Assembly: GCF_001644645.1 (NCBI RefSeq)
Contig: NZ_CP011390.1
Location: 2,600,001-2,664,000 of the forward strand
Direction of reading: 5' to 3'
Length of the DNA stretch: 64,000 bases
Origin: Flavisolibacter tropicus
Lineage (GTDB): Bacteria; Bacteroidota; Bacteroidia; Chitinophagales; Chitinophagaceae
In this document: in pieces, positions 61,701-64,000 of the stretch
Numbering within the stretch: the first letter of the stretch is position 1
How the letters are laid out: each line of letters begins with the position of its first letter
Notes under the pieces: model-generated
The model's input: the letters and a program-made list of their open reading frames with translations, nothing else
What the model was told of the DNA's origin: nothing
The model's database searches: none
Program-made: the position numbers and the translations under genes

Positions 61701-62414
61701 ATGCGCATAGACGATTTAATAATAATAGAAGACGAACATTTAGTAGCCATTAATAAGCCCGCCGGTCTGTTAACCATACCTGCACGTGAAGGCTCTGAGA
61801 TATCGCTAAAGACCTTATTGCGACAGAAGTATGGCAACATCTTTACGGTACACAGACTGGATAAGGAAACCAGTGGACTGGTAGTGTTTGCCAAACATGA
61901 AGAATCGCATAAACTATTATCGCAGCTATTTGAAGGCCGTGATGTAGAAAAGTTTTACCAGGGACTGGTTATTGGCAAGCCTGTAAATGCAGAAGGCAGT
62001 ATAGATGGCGCCATCATGGAACACCCCGCCAAAAGGGGTATGATGGTTATTAACCGCCGGGGCAAGCCTTCTCATACCGACTACAAAGTACTGGAAAGCT
62101 TTAGAGCCTTTAGCTGGATGGAGTTTCAGATTCATACCGGCCGTACACACCAGATCCGTGTGCACATGAAAGACCTGGGACACCCCATTGTTTGTGATGA
62201 ATTATATGGCGATGGTAAACCTATTTTGATTTCCAGCATCAAGCGCAACTACAAGTTGTCTAAAGACGAACTGGAAGAGCGTCCTATTCTTAACCGATTG
62301 GGATTGCACTCCTGGAAGCTTCGGTTTAAGCTCTATGATAAGGAGTATGCACTGGAAGCGGAAGTGCCTAAAGATTTGAGAGCGCTGCTGCAACAGCTTA
62401 GGAAGAACAAGTGA
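61701..62414 (+). CDS. RluA-family pseudouridine synthase
   Basis: The 237-residue protein has the RluA-type catalytic motif HRLDKETSGLVVFAK (catalytic Asp in RLD) and the later segment HTGRTHQIRVHMKDLGHPIVCDELYG. There is no S4 domain, so it is the short form. It lies 3 bases downstream of the RsuA-type gene and is co-transcribed. Confidence 0.95.
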   Translation: MRIDDLIIIEDEHLVAINKPAGLLTIPAREGSEISLKTLLRQKYGNIFTVHRLDKETSGLVVFAKHEESHKLLSQLFEGRDVEKFYQGLVIGKPVNAEGSIDGAIMEHPAKRGMMVINRRGKPSHTDYKVLESFRAFSWMEFQIHTGRTHQIRVHMKDLGHPIVCDELYGDGKPILISSIKRNYKLSKDELEERPILNRLGLHSWKLRFKLYDKEYALEAEVPKDLRALLQQLRKNK

Positions 62415-62422
62415 GAAAGATC

Positions 62423-62450
62423 GTGAATGGTGAGTGGTGAATGGTGAGTA
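62423..62450. repeat. Short 7-bp repeat array
   Basis: Four heptamers in phase: GTGAATG GTGAGTG, then GTGAATG and GTGAGTA. It lies 8 bases after the stop of the RluA-type gene. No inverted partner is seen. Confidence 0.7.
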
Positions 62451-62493
62451 GCTTCTGAAGCTTAGGATATTCATAACTGAATCTAAGATTCAC

Positions 62494-62533
62494 AATAAAA
62501 GAAGGCCGCAAGTATTTGCGGCCTTCTTTTATT
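62494..62533. terminator. Bidirectional terminator
   Basis: A perfect 18-bp stem (AATAAAAGAAGGCCGCAA / TTGCGGCCTTCTTTTATT) with a 4-base loop lies between the convergent RluA-type and cysN genes. Confidence 0.92.
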
Positions 62534-62539
62534 AAACTA

Positions 62540-63793
62540 TTAGAAACTTTCAATAAAGCCTACGCCCACAGTATTATTGGAGAATTCATCGATCAGGATG
62601 AAAGCACCGTTGGCAGGGTTTTCTTTATAGGTATCTGCAAAAATGGGTTTCGCTGTTTTGAGAGTAATCGTACCAATATCATTTAGTTTAAATTGCGTCA
62701 CGCCATCGTTTTCCTCCACCGTATTGATATCAAGGACGGTTTGCAAGGCCGTCACTTTTGCTTTCACTACGTTTATGCCATGTTGAAGTAAAAGCGTTTT
62801 ACCATTTGTCAATGGCTGATCATCCATCCAGGTTAAGCGAGCCTTTAATGTATTGGCTTGCGTGTAGGCACTGTTCTCGTGTACTATCATATTGCCACGG
62901 CTTACATCTACATCATCTTCCAACTCAATGGTGATGCTTTCTCCTGCTTTAGCCTGTTTAACCTTTTGGTCAGCCAGATGAATATCCTTAATGACACTGG
63001 ATTTCAGGGAAGGCAATACAGTTACTTTATCTCCTACACTTACGATACCACTTGCTAACTTACCTGCATATCCTCTAAAATCATGATGTGCCTCGCTATG
63101 CGGGCGGACGACAAATTGTACTGGAAATCGAGCTGGTAATTCTTTGCTTTTTGCCTGAACGGGTAAGGCTTCCAAGAATTGCAACAGCGACTGTCCTTTG
63201 TACCACAGGGTTTGGGAAGAAGTAGATACTACATTATCTCCCGTTTTAGCAGCTACCGGAATAAAATGCAGCTCCCCTCCATAATTGATCTTTTGCGCCA
63301 GCTCCTTTACTTCAGCAACAATCTTATTGAAGACTGTTTCATCAAACTGCACCAGGTCCATTTTATTAACGCATACAAACACGGTTTGAATGCGCAACAG
63401 GGACGCAATAAACAGGTGGCGACGTGTTTGTTCAATCACACCATTACGCGCATCAATCAGAATCATAGAGACCTCAGCGGTTGACGCTCCCGTGACCATG
63501 TTGCGGGTGTATTCAATATGCCCGGGCGTATCGGCAATAATGTATTTGCGGTTTTCCGTGGCAAAGTAGATATGCGCCACATCGATGGTAATACCCTGCT
63601 CTCTTTCAGCAATTAACCCATCGGTTAACAAGGAAAGGTCGGTAAAGTCTAAACCCTTGCGCTGACTGGAAGCTTCTATGGCTTCCAACTTGTCTTTTGT
63701 AATGGACTTGGTATCATATAACAACCGTCCAATCAATGTGCTCTTCCCATCATCCACACTACCGGATGTGGCTATGCGTAATATATCCATCAT
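62540..63793 (-). CDS. cysN: Sulfate adenylyltransferase subunit 1 (CysN)
   Basis: The 417-residue GTPase activates CysD for APS synthesis in sulfate assimilation. It has the P-loop SGSVDDGKSTLIGRLLYD, REQGITIDVAHIYF (switch I), IADTPGHIEYTRNM (switch II) and NKMDL. EF-Tu-like domains II and III follow (about 220-417). There is no fused CysC kinase domain. The two Met codons at 63793 and 63790 are both possible starts. The upstream gene on the same strand ends 7 bases away and encodes a TauE/SafE-type permease, which fits sulfur metabolism. Confidence 0.95.
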   Translation of the reverse strand: MMDILRIATSGSVDDGKSTLIGRLLYDTKSITKDKLEAIEASSQRKGLDFTDLSLLTDGLIAEREQGITIDVAHIYFATENRKYIIADTPGHIEYTRNMVTGASTAEVSMILIDARNGVIEQTRRHLFIASLLRIQTVFVCVNKMDLVQFDETVFNKIVAEVKELAQKINYGGELHFIPVAAKTGDNVVSTSSQTLWYKGQSLLQFLEALPVQAKSKELPARFPVQFVVRPHSEAHHDFRGYAGKLASGIVSVGDKVTVLPSLKSSVIKDIHLADQKVKQAKAGESITIELEDDVDVSRGNMIVHENSAYTQANTLKARLTWMDDQPLTNGKTLLLQHGINVVKAKVTALQTVLDINTVEENDGVTQFKLNDIGTITLKTAKPIFADTYKENPANGAFILIDEFSNNTVGVGFIESF

Positions 63794-63800
63794 TCAATTT

Positions 63801-64000
63801 TTATGATAAGCTTTTAATAAACATCCGGATACACCACACCATTACCATAATGCCTACAGCGATCATCATGGTCTTGCGTGGCAGCTTGCCGGCTAACCGG
63901 GCGGCAAATGGCGCTGCAATACCCCCACCCAGCAAGAGACCCAGTACAATATTCCAGTGACTAACGCCCACTGTCACAAAGAAGGTGAGCGCACTGGCCA
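63801..64000 (-). CDS. Sulfite exporter TauE/SafE family permease, C-terminal part
   Basis: Only the C-terminal 65 or so codons lie in the window. On the minus strand the translation shows two hydrophobic segments, the first ending in NIVLGLLLGGGIAAPFAARL and the second including KTMMIAVGIMVMVWCIRMF. It ends at a stop at 63801-63803. The GGGIAAPFAARLAGKLPRK loop is typical of TSUP permeases. It is probably in one operon with cysN. Confidence 0.8.
   Translation of the reverse strand, partial: ASALTFFVTVGVSHWNIVLGLLLGGGIAAPFAARLAGKLPRKTMMIAVGIMVMVWCIRMFIKSLS

Noticed and set aside
1..64000. rRNA, intact tRNA, tmRNA or riboswitch genes
   Set aside because: No segment showed a full cloverleaf, rRNA-like sequence or a riboswitch core that I could support by eye.

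Overview
The window looks like a chromosomal segment from a member of the phylum Bacteroidota, most likely family Chitinophagaceae. The reasons are TAnnTTTG-type -7 promoter elements in front of several genes, few recognisable Shine-Dalgarno sequences, a TonB/ExbB/ExbD/ExbD operon of the Bacteroidota type, a 14-gene nuo operon with a short NuoG, and several Bacteroidota-typical families (DUF4836-like lipoprotein, RadC/JAB remnant, zinc-finger plus HTH protein of mobile elements, GxxExxY protein). No rRNA or intact tRNA was seen.

Layout. Bases 1-12,600 are a loosely packed, AT-rich region: two paralogous secreted proteins behind a shared promoter motif, small hypotheticals, an AI-2E-type permease, a fasciclin protein, and a divergent set of esterase / acyltransferase-like / zinc-ribbon membrane protein genes. 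Bases 12,621-17,189 form a compact integrated island in the 3' end of mnmE. It is bounded by two 18-bp direct repeats (16 of 18 identical) that both encode FCIGK-stop. Inside are a frameshifted RadC remnant and a three-gene co-directional cassette: a zinc-finger/excisionase-like HTH protein, a GHKL ATPase with a C-terminal PD-(D/E)XK-like nuclease, and a HEPN-like protein. Four exact 10-bp-phased GTATCA repeats (plus one imperfect) lie upstream of the HTH gene. This is the best candidate for an undescribed system, probably anti-phage defence.

Bases 17,172-42,200 are housekeeping genes on the minus strand: mnmE, an exbB-exbD-exbD-tonB energy-transduction operon, a FtsX/MacB-like permease, the complete nuo operon (A to N), a TPR protein, a phosphate-binding-like lipoprotein and a second TonB. 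The nuo operon carries two extra genes. One (NTF2-like) sits between nuoE and nuoF. The other (GxxExxY, PD-(D/E)XK-like) sits between nuoF and nuoG, tightly bracketed by inverted arrays of degenerate 8-bp repeats, and looks like a small insertion cassette.

Bases 42,200-64,000 are mixed genes: LMW protein tyrosine phosphatase, hisS, a BlaI/BlaR1-like pair, outer-membrane and DUF4836-like proteins, an ABC exporter, a thiolase, rlmN, a response regulator, a Spy-like protein, two pseudouridine synthases, cysN and the end of a TauE/SafE permease.

Across the housekeeping half, many intergenic gaps, including gaps inside the nuo operon, are filled with degenerate tandem 7-bp or 8-bp words. These often face each other as inverted arrays that would fold into long hairpins. 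They are not explained by any gene and recur with different word families, so they look like one class of element with a common grammar.
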